A stretch of 64,000 bases of DNA from an uncultured Prevotellaceae bacterium (GCA_900315455.1 OMZE01000010.1:31193-95192), one strand, 5' to 3'; numbered from the stretch's first letter, positions 44,143 through 54,383 are shown. Made by a program: numbers and translations. Notes: generated by a model from the letters alone, not told the origin.

Positions 44143-47100
44143 ATGGAAGAGACCAGAAGAAACAACCCTTGGTTAGGACTGGAATCCTACCAGGAAGGCG
44201 AGATACTCTACGGGCGCGACGAAGACATCCGCGACCTCACACAGTGTGTGCTCAACGACACCGACACCCTGCTATATGGTAAGAGTGGCATCGGCAAGTC
44301 GTCGGTCCTCAACGCCGGTATTATTCCCGCTGCGCGCCGCAATGGTTTTCAACCCGTGTTGGTGCGCTTCTCGCATAAGGAACTGCATTCCTATTTATTC
44401 CAACTTAGGGAAACCATCGCCAAAGAAGTAGATATCAGGGAGGTGGTGCCGTGTAAGGACAGTGCAAGAGAGTCGCTCTATGAGTTTTTCCACCGCCATA
44501 CATTCCACAACGCGAATGGCGATAGGGAGAAGTTGCTGATTATCTTCGACCAGTTCGAGGAAATCTTTACCCTACAGGAAAACGAACAGAAGAAGAAAGT
44601 GTTCTTCGCTGAGTTAGCCGACCTGCTCAACGACGTGATACCCGCCTATCTGCAGACCGAGGCGGTGGAGCAAGCCGACAATCAGAAGGTGATTGATTTG
44701 TCGGATGACAATGCCTTCGACAACCTCTTCGAGTCTCTCGACTTGAGCAGTGGCGCCGACACCCCCGACTATGTCACCGACAACGAGATACACATGGTCT
44801 TCACCATCCGTGAGGACTTCCTGTCGGAGTTTGAGTATTACACTGCCACCATCCCCTCGCTGAAGCAGGGCAGGTATGGTCTGCGCCCCATCAACGAAGA
44901 GCAGGCAGCCCAGATTATCCTTCGTCCCGTGCCTGGGTTAATTGATGAAGACGTTGCCAAACTCATCATCGAGAAGGTCACGGGCAGGAGCGACTTCGAA
45001 CTCGATGGTGTCCCCGAGATTGAAGTCGACTCCGCTGTGCTCTCCCTCTACCTCAACCGTCTCTACGATGCCAAGGAAGAAGAGCACATCACCGCCCACC
45101 TCGTGGAGAGTAAAGGTGGCGAGATTATTGCCGACTTCTACAACGATGCCATCTCCGGCATCTCCGATTCCACAGTGGAGTATTTGGAAGACATGCTCCT
45201 CAACGGCCAGAACCGTCGTGACAACATCACCGTCTTTGATGCCATCAACGATGGTCATGTCACGGAAGAAGAACTCGACACTCTCTGCAACAAGAAAAAG
45301 ATTCTGCGCCTCTTCAACTATGCCGGCGACCTGCGCATAGAATACGTGCACGACATCCTCTGTCCGGTGGTGAAAACCCATAAGGAAGAGCGCCTTAGAC
45401 TGAAGCAGGAAGAAGAAGAGCGGAGACGTCAGGAAGAAGAGACGCAACGACTCCTCCAGGAAGAGGAAAACAAGCGTCGTGAGATAGAGAGAAAAGCAGA
45501 GGAAGAAAGAGCGGCGATGCAGGCACACGCCATGCAGGTGAGGCGCCGCAACCGTAATAGGCTCATTGCCTTGGGGGGGGCGTTGCTGCTGCTCTTGGCT
45601 GGTGGATTGTGGTATTGGTGGTACTATGACTTTGAACATGTTTCCTATTACGCTGCCTTTGAGCGTGTGAATGGCTGGCCCAAGGGAGTGGGCGAGGAAC
45701 TTTCGTTGTCGGAGAGAAACGGCACACCGCTGTATTACAAACTCACGCATGCGGGCCATCTTGACCATGATACCGATGTGGAAGTGCTCTCCTCCAACGG
45801 TGCACTGCCCGTATCACCCCATGTGCCATCGCCCTTGGTCAACGCTTCCGATATGCGCGATGCCAAGGCCAAGGCCTACTACGATATGCTTTGCAAGGTG
45901 GGGCATGTGCATTTTGTTGCAGCGGAAAATGGGAAGATAGACAAGGAAATCTATTATGCTGAAGACAAATCCACGGTCCTCTTCATCACCAATTATTTCC
46001 ACCTTGATAGCGGTAAGGAGGCATGGTGTCAGTACGTGACTCCCAATGGACAGGCCATGGCGGTCCGCGACAATGGCGTGGACCGTGTGAAAATGTCATG
46101 GCATATCAATGATGATGACCCCGAAGATCCTTACAACGGACATATAGAGTCGATCATGTTCTTTGATGCATCAGGAGTGTGCCTCCCGGCAGCCGATAGC
46201 ATTTGTGGTTTTTCTTACCGCTTTCTTGATGGTAGCAGTCACTACTACCGTTTCGCATTAGACGAATATGGTCGTCCGCAACAGAAAGCATATAATGTGG
46301 TAATGACCAAAAACGACGGGGAAACCGTCGAGGTGACCTACGGAAAAGCCATCTCAGTAGGCGATAGCATTCCTGACGTGGCTGTTGGACCACAAGGATA
46401 TGCCAAGGCAGTGACCCGTGGAAAAGTTACCGAATACTATCTCCCCGGTAAAGAAAAGCCTGCTGCGACCAAAGTGGTGGAACGTGATAAAAAGGGAAAT
46501 GTTACCACAGAGAAAACAACTGGCAACTTGCCCGTTCCTGTGCCTGCCTTGGTGAAGTATTCCTATGCGGCGAAGACAGGATATATGACCAGCATGGAGA
46601 AGTATGATGCCGACGGCAAGCCTTTCGCCTCGAAAAACGACAGCATCTACAAGAAACACTGGCAATATACGGCAAAGGGTGAACTGGCTCTCGAGGAGCA
46701 TTGGGATGCCAACGACAAGTTAACCTACCTGCATCGTATCACCCGCACAAAAAAGGTGGTTACCGACCAGTTGGAGGATGCAGCCCACAACACCTTCCTC
46801 ACCCGTGTAGACTCCACGCTCACCGACCATACGAGCACCAGTTACTATGGCAGGGATAAGAAGCCTGTGACCCACAAGACCGTGGAGGGCGAGGATACGC
46901 TCTACTGCCATAGGATAGTGACCAAGGAGGCAGATGGCGTCGCTACCATGTATCATTTCACTATCGACGAAAAAGGGTCGGTCGTGCCATGCCCGAAGCA
47001 ACTCAACGATTTCGGCAAGGTGCTCTCCTATTATTGTAGGGAAGAAGGGACCGACAAGGATGGCAACAAGATTTATTACCGGCTACTTGATGTAGACGGC

Positions 47101-47757
47101 AAGGTCATCAAGTCGATGATGCGCTACTATCAGAACGGACAGGCTATGGCACGCGCCGTGATGGGCGTGGATGGATACGGCCATCCCGTGAGGTGCGCCA
47201 ATTGGGAAGAAGAGGGATATGGTTATTACAAACTCTACTACAGCAATAATTTCGACAACCATTATGTGAGCGTTAAAGCCGTGAATGAATGGGAGTCACC
47301 TAGCGTGTTCTTCGACGGATGGAGCCAACAATACCTCACCATCTCCTACAATGACTACAAGGGTGCCGCCATCTTGCTCAACAACGAGACGAATACCATC
47401 ATGTATTCCTATAAGCAATTCTCTTTGGGCAAGGCCAATGATGTCACCCAAGTGCAGTTGCCTTATCTGCATATCCTCGATAAGAACAGCCCGCTGTATG
47501 CCAACGGACTGCGCGACGGCGACCGTATCATCTCCCTCGGCTCATGGAAACACGGCATGGCTGTGGGGCTGTTTGAGTCGGCATGGAGCCAGATGAGGGG
47601 CAGAACGATGACCATCACCGTATTGCGTCCTGATGGTCAGGGTTTCAAATCCATCACCAAGGAACTCACTAGAGGCAATGCCGACAATGAGGAATGCCAT
47701 GTCTTTGCCCTCACTACGAACGAACTCGAACATTTCAACCAGTATGTCCACCAATAA
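44143..47757 (+). CDS. Transmembrane nSTAND-type NTPase with periplasmic region and PDZ domain
   Basis: A 1204-residue inner-membrane protein. The N-terminal NTPase has Walker A GKSGIGKSS (46-54), Walker B LLIIFDQFEE with Asp136, and the nSTAND1-type context FTIREDFLSEFE. A winged-helix-like region and a charged coiled coil (~415-465) come next, then one membrane helix (~473-494). The periplasmic part begins YYAAFERVNGWPKGVGEELS and contains repeating strands, then ends in a PDZ-like domain (~1105-1175, SPLYANGLRDGDRIISLG). STAND NTPases oligomerise on ligand binding to switch on effectors. This topology suggests envelope sensing that is relayed to the cytoplasmic TIR partners. It follows the SIR2-like-TIR gene by 6 bases. 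Confidence 0.88.
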   Translation: MEETRRNNPWLGLESYQEGEILYGRDEDIRDLTQCVLNDTDTLLYGKSGIGKSSVLNAGIIPAARRNGFQPVLVRFSHKELHSYLFQLRETIAKEVDIREVVPCKDSARESLYEFFHRHTFHNANGDREKLLIIFDQFEEIFTLQENEQKKKVFFAELADLLNDVIPAYLQTEAVEQADNQKVIDLSDDNAFDNLFESLDLSSGADTPDYVTDNEIHMVFTIREDFLSEFEYYTATIPSLKQGRYGLRPINEEQAAQIILRPVPGLIDEDVAKLIIEKVTGRSDFELDGVPEIEVDSAVLSLYLNRLYDAKEEEHITAHLVESKGGEIIADFYNDAISGISDSTVEYLEDMLLNGQNRRDNITVFDAINDGHVTEEELDTLCNKKKILRLFNYAGDLRIEYVHDILCPVVKTHKEERLRLKQEEEERRRQEEETQRLLQEEENKRREIERKAEEERAAMQAHAMQVRRRNRNRLIALGGALLLLLAGGLWYWWYYDFEHVSYYAAFERVNGWPKGVGEELSLSERNGTPLYYKLTHAGHLDHDTDVEVLSSNGALPVSPHVPSPLVNASDMRDAKAKAYYDMLCKVGHVHFVAAENGKIDKEIYYAEDKSTVLFITNYFHLDSGKEAWCQYVTPNGQAMAVRDNGVDRVKMSWHINDDDPEDPYNGHIESIMFFDASGVCLPAADSICGFSYRFLDGSSHYYRFALDEYGRPQQKAYNVVMTKNDGETVEVTYGKAISVGDSIPDVAVGPQGYAKAVTRGKVTEYYLPGKEKPAATKVVERDKKGNVTTEKTTGNLPVPVPALVKYSYAAKTGYMTSMEKYDADGKPFASKNDSIYKKHWQYTAKGELALEEHWDANDKLTYLHRITRTKKVVTDQLEDAAHNTFLTRVDSTLTDHTSTSYYGRDKKPVTHKTVEGEDTLYCHRIVTKEADGVATMYHFTIDEKGSVVPCPKQLNDFGKVLSYYCREEGTDKDGNKIYYRLLDVDGKVIKSMMRYYQNGQAMARAVMGVDGYGHPVRCANWEEEGYGYYKLYYSNNFDNHYVSVKAVNEWESPSVFFDGWSQQYLTISYNDYKGAAILLNNETNTIMYSYKQFSLGKANDVTQVQLPYLHILDKNSPLYANGLRDGDRIISLGSWKHGMAVGLFESAWSQMRGRTMTITVLRPDGQGFKSITKELTRGNADNEECHVFALTTNELEHFNQYVHQ
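45573..45580 (+). repeat. Run of eight G in the STAND gene
   Basis: A G8 homopolymer encodes LGGA at the start of the transmembrane helix. Gain or loss of one base would cut the protein off at the membrane and leave the NTPase domain soluble. This is noted as a possible slippage site only. Confidence 0.4.
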
Positions 47758-47758
47758 C

Positions 47759-48949
47759 ATGAAAAAATCCTTTCCTTTCATCGCCTTGCTCTTGCTGATG
47801 GCTTGCGGCTCCCTCTATGCGCAGGGGGTACGAAGTATCAGTGCCATCTCTGATGCCAAGAAACAGGGAGTGAACAAAAACACCCGCTTGGTCCTGACAC
47901 CATCCACGGGTAATACTGCCTCTAAGTCTACCACCAGGCAAAAGACATCGCAGGGCAGAGGTGGCACCGCCGCATCGAGTGAGCGACAGGAGCCTGAGTA
48001 CGTCCTCTATAGAGGTCTTGTCAGGAAATACACGTGGTATGAGGGCTTGGGAAAACCCATTACCAAGGACGTGGCGAGGCATCTCCCCGTGTACTACCGG
48101 CTGTCGATGAAGAACGACAAGGGGCATTGGCAGCATGTGGAGGCATTTCACCAGGACACCCTGACCAGCCAGCACGACCAGGAAACCTATGTGCTCGACA
48201 AGCGGAACGACACGGATGAGAGCAGCAAGGAGTGGAGGGACAAACTGGCAACCGTGGCACAGTGGCTGTTCATCGGCGACCTCGATGGTAACGAGATGTT
48301 GGAAGAGCGGGCTTACGACAAGGATGGAAATCTCGTCTATAGTTTTATTCCCGTAAGAAACGCCGACGGGAGGGTGACGGGCAGTTACAACGATGCTTGG
48401 GGGCTGCCTGTGGATATGCGTGAGGACGTGAACAATACCTACGGTAGCGTGGTGTGCATTACCTACGACCATTGCGGGCGCGACAGCATCATCGACTACC
48501 TCGATGGAGAAGGACTGAGAAAGTTCAACTCCAACGGAGTGGACCAGCAACGCTACCTGTATGACAACAACGACAGGACCGTTCTCGTCACCTCACACAA
48601 TATGGTGGGCGACTATGCCAACGACAATTGGGGAAACTGTGGCAACCGATATATTTACGACGACCGTGGCAACAAATACTCCAAAATCAGAGTCGATAGA
48701 AACCTCGTGCCGATGAAGATGCCCTCGAAGAGAGCCGATGGCACCCGCACTTTCACGCGTTGCGATATCCACCTCGATACCTGGGGGCGTGAGGTGGAGG
48801 CGGTGATGCTCGATGCGGAGGGCAACCCCGATACCACCAGCACCGGCATTCATAGGATATTATACGAATACAACGACAAAGGTGTCTTGTTATCAACCAC
48901 CTACCTGAATCTCCAAGGAGAGAAACTCAGGGAGGAAGATGTTCATTAA
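47759..48949 (+). CDS. Exported repeat protein related to the STAND periplasmic region
   Basis: A 396-residue protein with a signal peptide (MKKSFPFIALLLLMACGSLYAQ; the Cys could also make it a lipoprotein) starting 2 bases after the STAND stop. After a disordered Ser/Thr-rich segment come strand-rich repeats: LEERAYDKDGNLVYSF, YNDAWGLPVDMREDVNNTYG, YDHCGRDSIIDYLDGEG. The same order of motifs occurs in the N-terminal half of the 1629-residue protein two genes on, and the opening segment resembles the start of the STAND periplasmic region. It probably folds as a YD-type beta sheet or propeller. A binding role next to the STAND sensor is inferred. Confidence 0.75.
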   Translation: MKKSFPFIALLLLMACGSLYAQGVRSISAISDAKKQGVNKNTRLVLTPSTGNTASKSTTRQKTSQGRGGTAASSERQEPEYVLYRGLVRKYTWYEGLGKPITKDVARHLPVYYRLSMKNDKGHWQHVEAFHQDTLTSQHDQETYVLDKRNDTDESSKEWRDKLATVAQWLFIGDLDGNEMLEERAYDKDGNLVYSFIPVRNADGRVTGSYNDAWGLPVDMREDVNNTYGSVVCITYDHCGRDSIIDYLDGEGLRKFNSNGVDQQRYLYDNNDRTVLVTSHNMVGDYANDNWGNCGNRYIYDDRGNKYSKIRVDRNLVPMKMPSKRADGTRTFTRCDIHLDTWGREVEAVMLDAEGNPDTTSTGIHRILYEYNDKGVLLSTTYLNLQGEKLREEDVH

Positions 48950-48970
48950 AAGCAATAATCATACTACATC

Positions 48971-49438
48971 ATGAGAAGGTTTTTTATTGTCATAATGATG
49001 TTGTTGGCTGTAGTAATGGTCAACGCGCAAGGTGTATATAGGTCAGGAGTTCGTGATGATATTTCCACGAAAGGGACACGCCCTGCGATATCTCCCCGTA
49101 AGAAGCCAGGATCTTCGAAATCTTCGACACCTTCGAGACCTATGCCTCCCCAGAGGAAGCCTGGCTCTTCGGATACCCCCCCAAGCCCAAGCGATTCCCA
49201 TACCGGTTTTCATTATGAACATCCAACAGAAGGGTCCCATACAGGTGGTTTCCATATGGAGCCAGCATCATCTGGAAATGAAGGTGAACGTCGTGATTCC
49301 GTTGTGACGCAGACCGACACGTTGGGACTTCAACAGAATTCCCCGGCGAATGAGAAGGCTGCGCCAAACGATACTATCAATGGCAATTTGCCGGGAGTAC
49401 AAGGTAGTAGGACTTTGAGAGAGAAAGACAATCATTGA
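48971..49438 (+). CDS. Exported low-complexity protein
   Basis: A 155-residue product with a signal peptide (MRRFFIVIMMLLAVVMVNAQ) and a mature part that is almost all Pro, Ser, Gly, Thr and Lys (for example SRPMPPQRKPGSSDTPPSPS), without predicted folded segments. It resembles the disordered linker found near the N-termini of both neighbours. It may be a degenerate or shortened relative that lost its repeat region, or a true unstructured secreted protein. Confidence 0.55.
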   Translation: MRRFFIVIMMLLAVVMVNAQGVYRSGVRDDISTKGTRPAISPRKKPGSSKSSTPSRPMPPQRKPGSSDTPPSPSDSHTGFHYEHPTEGSHTGGFHMEPASSGNEGERRDSVVTQTDTLGLQQNSPANEKAAPNDTINGNLPGVQGSRTLREKDNH

Positions 49439-49459
49439 CAACGAAAAGGAAGGGTCAGC

Positions 49460-52400
49460 ATGAAAAGAACCATTATCATCATATTGTCGTTTTTTGTCAT
49501 ATTGGCGGTCGATGCCCAAAGCATACGTCAAGGGCAGATGGCCCGTATGCATGCGCATCCTGCAGCGCGAGGCGGTTCTTCCGTAAGGGGAAATGCACCT
49601 CAGTCAAAGCCAAACGCAGGTTCTCGCCAAAGGACGTCAGTAAAAGGAAATGGTGGTACTGGCGTCACAGCGAATGTACCCTCGAGACGGAAGGACAACC
49701 TACCTGATACTGTGTATAGCCATTCTACCATAAAACAGCATGGGTGGCGAGACCCGTTGGGCATTCTCACGAAAGAACAAGTTTCGCACCGAAACTCTTC
49801 TTATCGTTTTACCCATCGCAACGCCCAAGGCCATTGGTGCAAGATGGAAATGATTGATGGCTACGGCAATTATACTCAGGGTAATATGACTACCTATATC
49901 CTTAAGTATGGTTCGGATGACACGGATTCCCTTGCCAATAAGGATTGGGCTGAAAAAGTGGAAACTGCGTGTATTTTTGAGTTCATTGCAGACCCCACGG
50001 GAGAGAACGTCATCCAGGAAAGGGCTTACGATGAAGACATGAATGTGATTTACATCTATTCACGTACACCCATTGGCAAGAACAAGGCTGGACGGCAGCA
50101 ATACATAGGTTCTTACAAAGACTGTTATGGCCTGCCTGCCGAGATGCGCAGAGACACCACTGGCACCTATACCCATGGCACCCTTGTCATGCTTACCGAG
50201 GATAAATGGGGCAATGATTCGGTGATAGAATTTATGGATGCCAAGGGAAGAAAAAAATTGAATGCCGATAGCGCAGATATTGAGGTTTTTGTGCATGATA
50301 GAATTGGCCGTGAGATAATGGGCTATTCATGTGACTCATTGGGAAATCCTATGATTGACGGTTGGGGTAACTGTGGAATAGCATACACGTGGAATAATGA
50401 CCACACTAATGCATCTCTCACGTATTTGGATACAGAATTGAAACCCATGAGGATGCCTGATAAGCGAGAAGATAGAATCTCTACAGGTGTGATAAAATCA
50501 TTATATAAATATGATGAATTTAAACGATGTATAGAAAGACGTTTTGTGGACAGTGAGGGAAATGCTGATGTTAATATGCACGGTGTCCATAGAAGGGTGA
50601 CAACTTTTAATGAAAAGGGCAAAGTCCTTGAACAACGCCATTATGATAGGGAGGGGAACCTTACCCCTTATGATGATGCACAGACAGCAGTGATAAAATA
50701 TACTTATACTTCCGATGGAAACATTCAAGATTTGTATTTCTTGGATAAGGATGAAAAACCTTGTTCTACATCGGGCTATCTTTGTCATAGACATTATAAT
50801 TATGATGCCGACGGAACACGAATCTTTACAGAAGAATATAGAATAGAAAATGGAGAGGAGACTTTATCTTCAAAATCAGGATATGAAAAATTTGCCAATT
50901 ATACATTAAATTGGGATTATAGTTCATTTCGCGTGGATTCCTTAGACAATCAGGGAAGAACCTTTTATTCCGGTTGGTTTTACTATGACGGACAGCCTAG
51001 AACAAGTGGAGGAAGAGCATGTGAACGAACTACTTTCATTGACGAGGCGGGTAAAACAACCATTATCGAAACCGAGTATGACGTAAATGGAAATCCAACG
51101 GAAAAAGATGGAGTCTTTAAAACAATAAGCGTGGTGGATTCCATGAATTGGACTAAAAGCATTTTAAAGTATGATTTACAGGGCAATGTGATAGATAGTT
51201 ATATTCTTGAATTCGACAAGGATTTCACTCATCGTTTGGCAGAATATGATTCTAACGCCTTTGGAGTAAAGACAAGGTGTGGTTTGATAGGAACCAGAAT
51301 GTATAAAGGGCTTTACCCCAAAACACCAAAAGGCGATTCTTCTTCGTATATTGGAAAGGATGAGTTTGACGAACCTGATTATAAAGAAAGTTCCAACGAT
51401 TTTTATTATTATAAAAGGGTTACAAAAGGTTTGTATGTAAGATATGATGAGGACAATAACGAAATAACAGATAGGAGTAAATTCAAGAACCAACTCCCCA
51501 AGGCGATGACTATAGAGGTTACCGATAGTTCGGCGTATCGCCTGGGGCTGCGCGACAACGACCTCATCTTGCTTTATGGCGATTATTACAATGATTTGGA
51601 ACAATCACTTTCTGTGTATGAATTCAGGAGCGATTGGTCTATCCACGCTGTGCTTGATGCTCAACATACAAGGAGAATGGTGGTGTTCCGTATAGAGGAT
51701 GCCAAAACCAATCAATATGGATTGGTGGAAATCAAGGGCCTTAAGGGAGCACCCTCTGAATTGGGCTTCAATACCCATATACGTTATCTTACTGCCAAGC
51801 AGAAGTCGAGGATTATGCAGGCCATTCATGACAATGAAGGGTCTGACCATCCTTATATCACATCTTCTGATAAGCATAAAACGAAATGGCAAGGCAACAA
51901 TTACGTTGTTTTTGCTTATCCTAACTTGTTCGGAGGAGACAGAAACAAACCATACTCCAAGCAAATCAAGGATCCTGCTGTTCTTATGGCTACATGCTTT
52001 GTAAAGAGGAACATGTCGTGGCTGTTGCCAGACGGAGAATCTGGTAGCCTTAACAGCATCTTTAACTTAAGGAAGAAAGACTTTCCTGTGGATTACTTCC
52101 TTACCAAAGATATGAAAAACTTGACTTCGTTGACAACGGATGAATCGAGTTTGGGCGCCTCTTGGTATGTTGAAAATGTCTCAGACGAGGTATACCATCA
52201 ACTCATGACGCTGAATTCACAAGTAGAAAGTCGGGTGAACCAACTAATGGCTTCTGCTCCACAATTTGCTGAGAAAGACTTGTATGGGCGTTGGCAATTC
52301 GACAATGAGAAGTTAGATGATCATTCGCCAAAAGGCTATCTCCAACTGGCGAAGGATGGCACCTGTGAAGGAACCATTACCTATTTGGGTTATGTCTGGA

Positions 52401-54349
52401 TAGATGGAAAAAGGTCATGTTTCAAAATCGACCGGGATTTACTAGGTAAATGGGAGTTGGCCGGTAGTATGATGAAGTTCACTCCAAGGAAAACTGACAA
52501 CTTGACCCTCACATGTATAAATGTGGAAAAAGTCGACCCAGAAGAGAAACCCCGGTTGATAGCATCGTATAATGATTTGGTCAACAAAAGAAAGTCTTAT
52601 TACTATAATGATAAAATGTTTTTCTATCCCGAGTTTAAAGACGAATTGGTGTTACAATCGTTGTCGAAAGACTCTTTGGTGATAGATGATACATCGGTCG
52701 GTATCCGTCTCTTCAGGACGAAAACCCTTCGTTCCAAACAGGAATTAGTAAGTGGCCTTAAGCCCCATGAATTCTTTTCCAAGTTGAGCAAGAATCCAGA
52801 TGTGATGTATGCCTCGCATGCCATCAACTTTATCAACGTGGATAGTTTATATTTGCCCAAAGTGTTCAACGATATCGAAATGGTATATATAGGCAAGGCT
52901 CAGAACAAAGACCTGTATAACAGCGTGAAAAATGAAATGGGCAGCATGATAGATACCACGGGTTATGTGAAGTTGCCTATCTTCTATTCCGTGGATTTGG
53001 CATTGGTCAAGAAAGATGGAGAACGACTTTACAGTGAGGTGCTGTTGGTCTATGTGATGGATGACCATCTGCGTGTCCTTTATCAAAAAGGATGTTTCTC
53101 GTCGGAAGAACTGATGGCCCTTCAAAATAAATATGGAAAGAAAGGAAAGATGTGGCTGTTTGAGGGGGCAGATGGCGCGTCTGAAATCCCACTTTTCCAT
53201 TTCCGAACAGAAGAGGATGGGTTGGCCCGTCAGGCGGGAATAGAGGGCGATTATGTGTTGCTGGAGTATAATGGATGGAATCTCTCCAAAGGGATAGACA
53301 ATCTGAAGGAAACCGTAGAAAGCGCCAAACAGAGCCCCAAGCGGATGGTGTTTTTGCCCATACAGTGGGATGCCGACAACAGTTTCGCGCGTTTTGGCGA
53401 GCCTCAGTTGTATGAATTTGGTGAAGGGACATTGGGTATGAGATATGGTGATTGGACTGTTAGCGAAGCCGTATACAATAGGGCTGCTTCGGCGTATGAG
53501 AAGTTTATGAGAACCCATAAAAAGAAGAATCCGGCAAAGGCTTCTCTTTCCAAAAGGGAATTGCCACATAGACTTCAGCCCAATGAATTCTTTTCCAAGT
53601 TAAGAAAGCATCCAGATGTGATGTATACTTCTCATGTCATCAACTTCCTCAACGATGACTCTCTGCGGTTGCCAAAGGTTTTCCACGATATGGAAATGGT
53701 CCAGATTGGCAAGGCACAGCACGAAGACCTGTATAATAGCATCAAAGACGGAATGGGCAGTATGATAGATACAACTGGCTATATAAGACTGCCTCATTTC
53801 TCTTCCCAACACATGGCTTTGGTAAAGAGAGACGGCGACCAACTTTTCAGTGAAGTGCTGTTGATTTATATCATGAAATACAATGCACGAGCCTATTATC
53901 AAAAAGGATGTTTCTCGGCTGATGAGTTGATGGCTCTCCAAAGAATATTTGGTGATGGCACTTCGAGTTCCCTGTTTGATGATTTGGATGAAGAGTCTGA
54001 AATACCTCTCCAACATTTCCGAACCAAAGAGGATGGTCTGGCCCGTCAGGCGGGAATAGAGGGCGATTTTGTGATGCTGGAGTATAATGGATGGAATCTC
54101 TCCGAAGGGCAAGACAATCTGAGGGAAACAGTAGAAAGCGCAAAGAAGAGCCGCAAGCGGATAGTCCTCATGCCTATTCTCTTCAATAGGGATAATAGTT
54201 TCGCGTTAGGTGAGCCTCAGTTGTATGAACTTGGAGAAGGGATATTGGGCATGAGTTATGGAGATTGGACTGTTAGCGAGGCACTCTACAAAAGGGCTGT
54301 TTCAGCATATGAGAAGTTCAAGAGGATGCATAAAAAGGATTATAAATGA
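49460..54349 (+). CDS. Giant exported protein with YD-like repeats and three PDZ-like modules
   Basis: A 1629-residue exported protein with a signal peptide (MKRTIIIILSFFVILAVDAQ). Residues ~70-530 are homologous in motif order to the 396-residue protein upstream (IQERAYDEDMNVIYIY, YKDCYGLPAEMRRDTTGTY). A PDZ-like segment lies at ~680-760 (SSAYRLGLRDNDLILLYGDY). Then comes a lipocalin-like strand region (LYGRWQFDNEKLDD). The C-terminal third is two ~270-residue tandem repeats, each with a PDZ-like core (GLARQAGIEGDYVLLEYNGW and GLARQAGIEGDFVMLEYNGW). No protease triad is visible. Parts of the middle are AT-richer than the ends. It probably acts as a periplasmic or surface scaffold of the STAND system; the function is unknown. 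Confidence 0.75.
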   Translation: MKRTIIIILSFFVILAVDAQSIRQGQMARMHAHPAARGGSSVRGNAPQSKPNAGSRQRTSVKGNGGTGVTANVPSRRKDNLPDTVYSHSTIKQHGWRDPLGILTKEQVSHRNSSYRFTHRNAQGHWCKMEMIDGYGNYTQGNMTTYILKYGSDDTDSLANKDWAEKVETACIFEFIADPTGENVIQERAYDEDMNVIYIYSRTPIGKNKAGRQQYIGSYKDCYGLPAEMRRDTTGTYTHGTLVMLTEDKWGNDSVIEFMDAKGRKKLNADSADIEVFVHDRIGREIMGYSCDSLGNPMIDGWGNCGIAYTWNNDHTNASLTYLDTELKPMRMPDKREDRISTGVIKSLYKYDEFKRCIERRFVDSEGNADVNMHGVHRRVTTFNEKGKVLEQRHYDREGNLTPYDDAQTAVIKYTYTSDGNIQDLYFLDKDEKPCSTSGYLCHRHYNYDADGTRIFTEEYRIENGEETLSSKSGYEKFANYTLNWDYSSFRVDSLDNQGRTFYSGWFYYDGQPRTSGGRACERTTFIDEAGKTTIIETEYDVNGNPTEKDGVFKTISVVDSMNWTKSILKYDLQGNVIDSYILEFDKDFTHRLAEYDSNAFGVKTRCGLIGTRMYKGLYPKTPKGDSSSYIGKDEFDEPDYKESSNDFYYYKRVTKGLYVRYDEDNNEITDRSKFKNQLPKAMTIEVTDSSAYRLGLRDNDLILLYGDYYNDLEQSLSVYEFRSDWSIHAVLDAQHTRRMVVFRIEDAKTNQYGLVEIKGLKGAPSELGFNTHIRYLTAKQKSRIMQAIHDNEGSDHPYITSSDKHKTKWQGNNYVVFAYPNLFGGDRNKPYSKQIKDPAVLMATCFVKRNMSWLLPDGESGSLNSIFNLRKKDFPVDYFLTKDMKNLTSLTTDESSLGASWYVENVSDEVYHQLMTLNSQVESRVNQLMASAPQFAEKDLYGRWQFDNEKLDDHSPKGYLQLAKDGTCEGTITYLGYVWIDGKRSCFKIDRDLLGKWELAGSMMKFTPRKTDNLTLTCINVEKVDPEEKPRLIASYNDLVNKRKSYYYNDKMFFYPEFKDELVLQSLSKDSLVIDDTSVGIRLFRTKTLRSKQELVSGLKPHEFFSKLSKNPDVMYASHAINFINVDSLYLPKVFNDIEMVYIGKAQNKDLYNSVKNEMGSMIDTTGYVKLPIFYSVDLALVKKDGERLYSEVLLVYVMDDHLRVLYQKGCFSSEELMALQNKYGKKGKMWLFEGADGASEIPLFHFRTEEDGLARQAGIEGDYVLLEYNGWNLSKGIDNLKETVESAKQSPKRMVFLPIQWDADNSFARFGEPQLYEFGEGTLGMRYGDWTVSEAVYNRAASAYEKFMRTHKKKNPAKASLSKRELPHRLQPNEFFSKLRKHPDVMYTSHVINFLNDDSLRLPKVFHDMEMVQIGKAQHEDLYNSIKDGMGSMIDTTGYIRLPHFSSQHMALVKRDGDQLFSEVLLIYIMKYNARAYYQKGCFSADELMALQRIFGDGTSSSLFDDLDEESEIPLQHFRTKEDGLARQAGIEGDFVMLEYNGWNLSEGQDNLRETVESAKKSRKRIVLMPILFNRDNSFALGEPQLYELGEGILGMSYGDWTVSEALYKRAVSAYEKFKRMHKKDYK
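52757..54330 (+). repeat. Intragenic tandem duplication of ~816 bp
   Basis: Two successive units begin near 52757 (LKPHEFFSKLSKNPDVMY) and 53573 (LQPNEFFSKLRKHPDVMY) and stay alignable through GMRYGDWTVSEAVYNRA and GMSYGDWTVSEALYKRA. DNA identity is high at the unit starts, and the copies differ by small indels. Confidence 0.85.
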
Positions 54350-54383
54350 CTTCTTTCACATTCCACTTTTTGGGGAAAATAAT

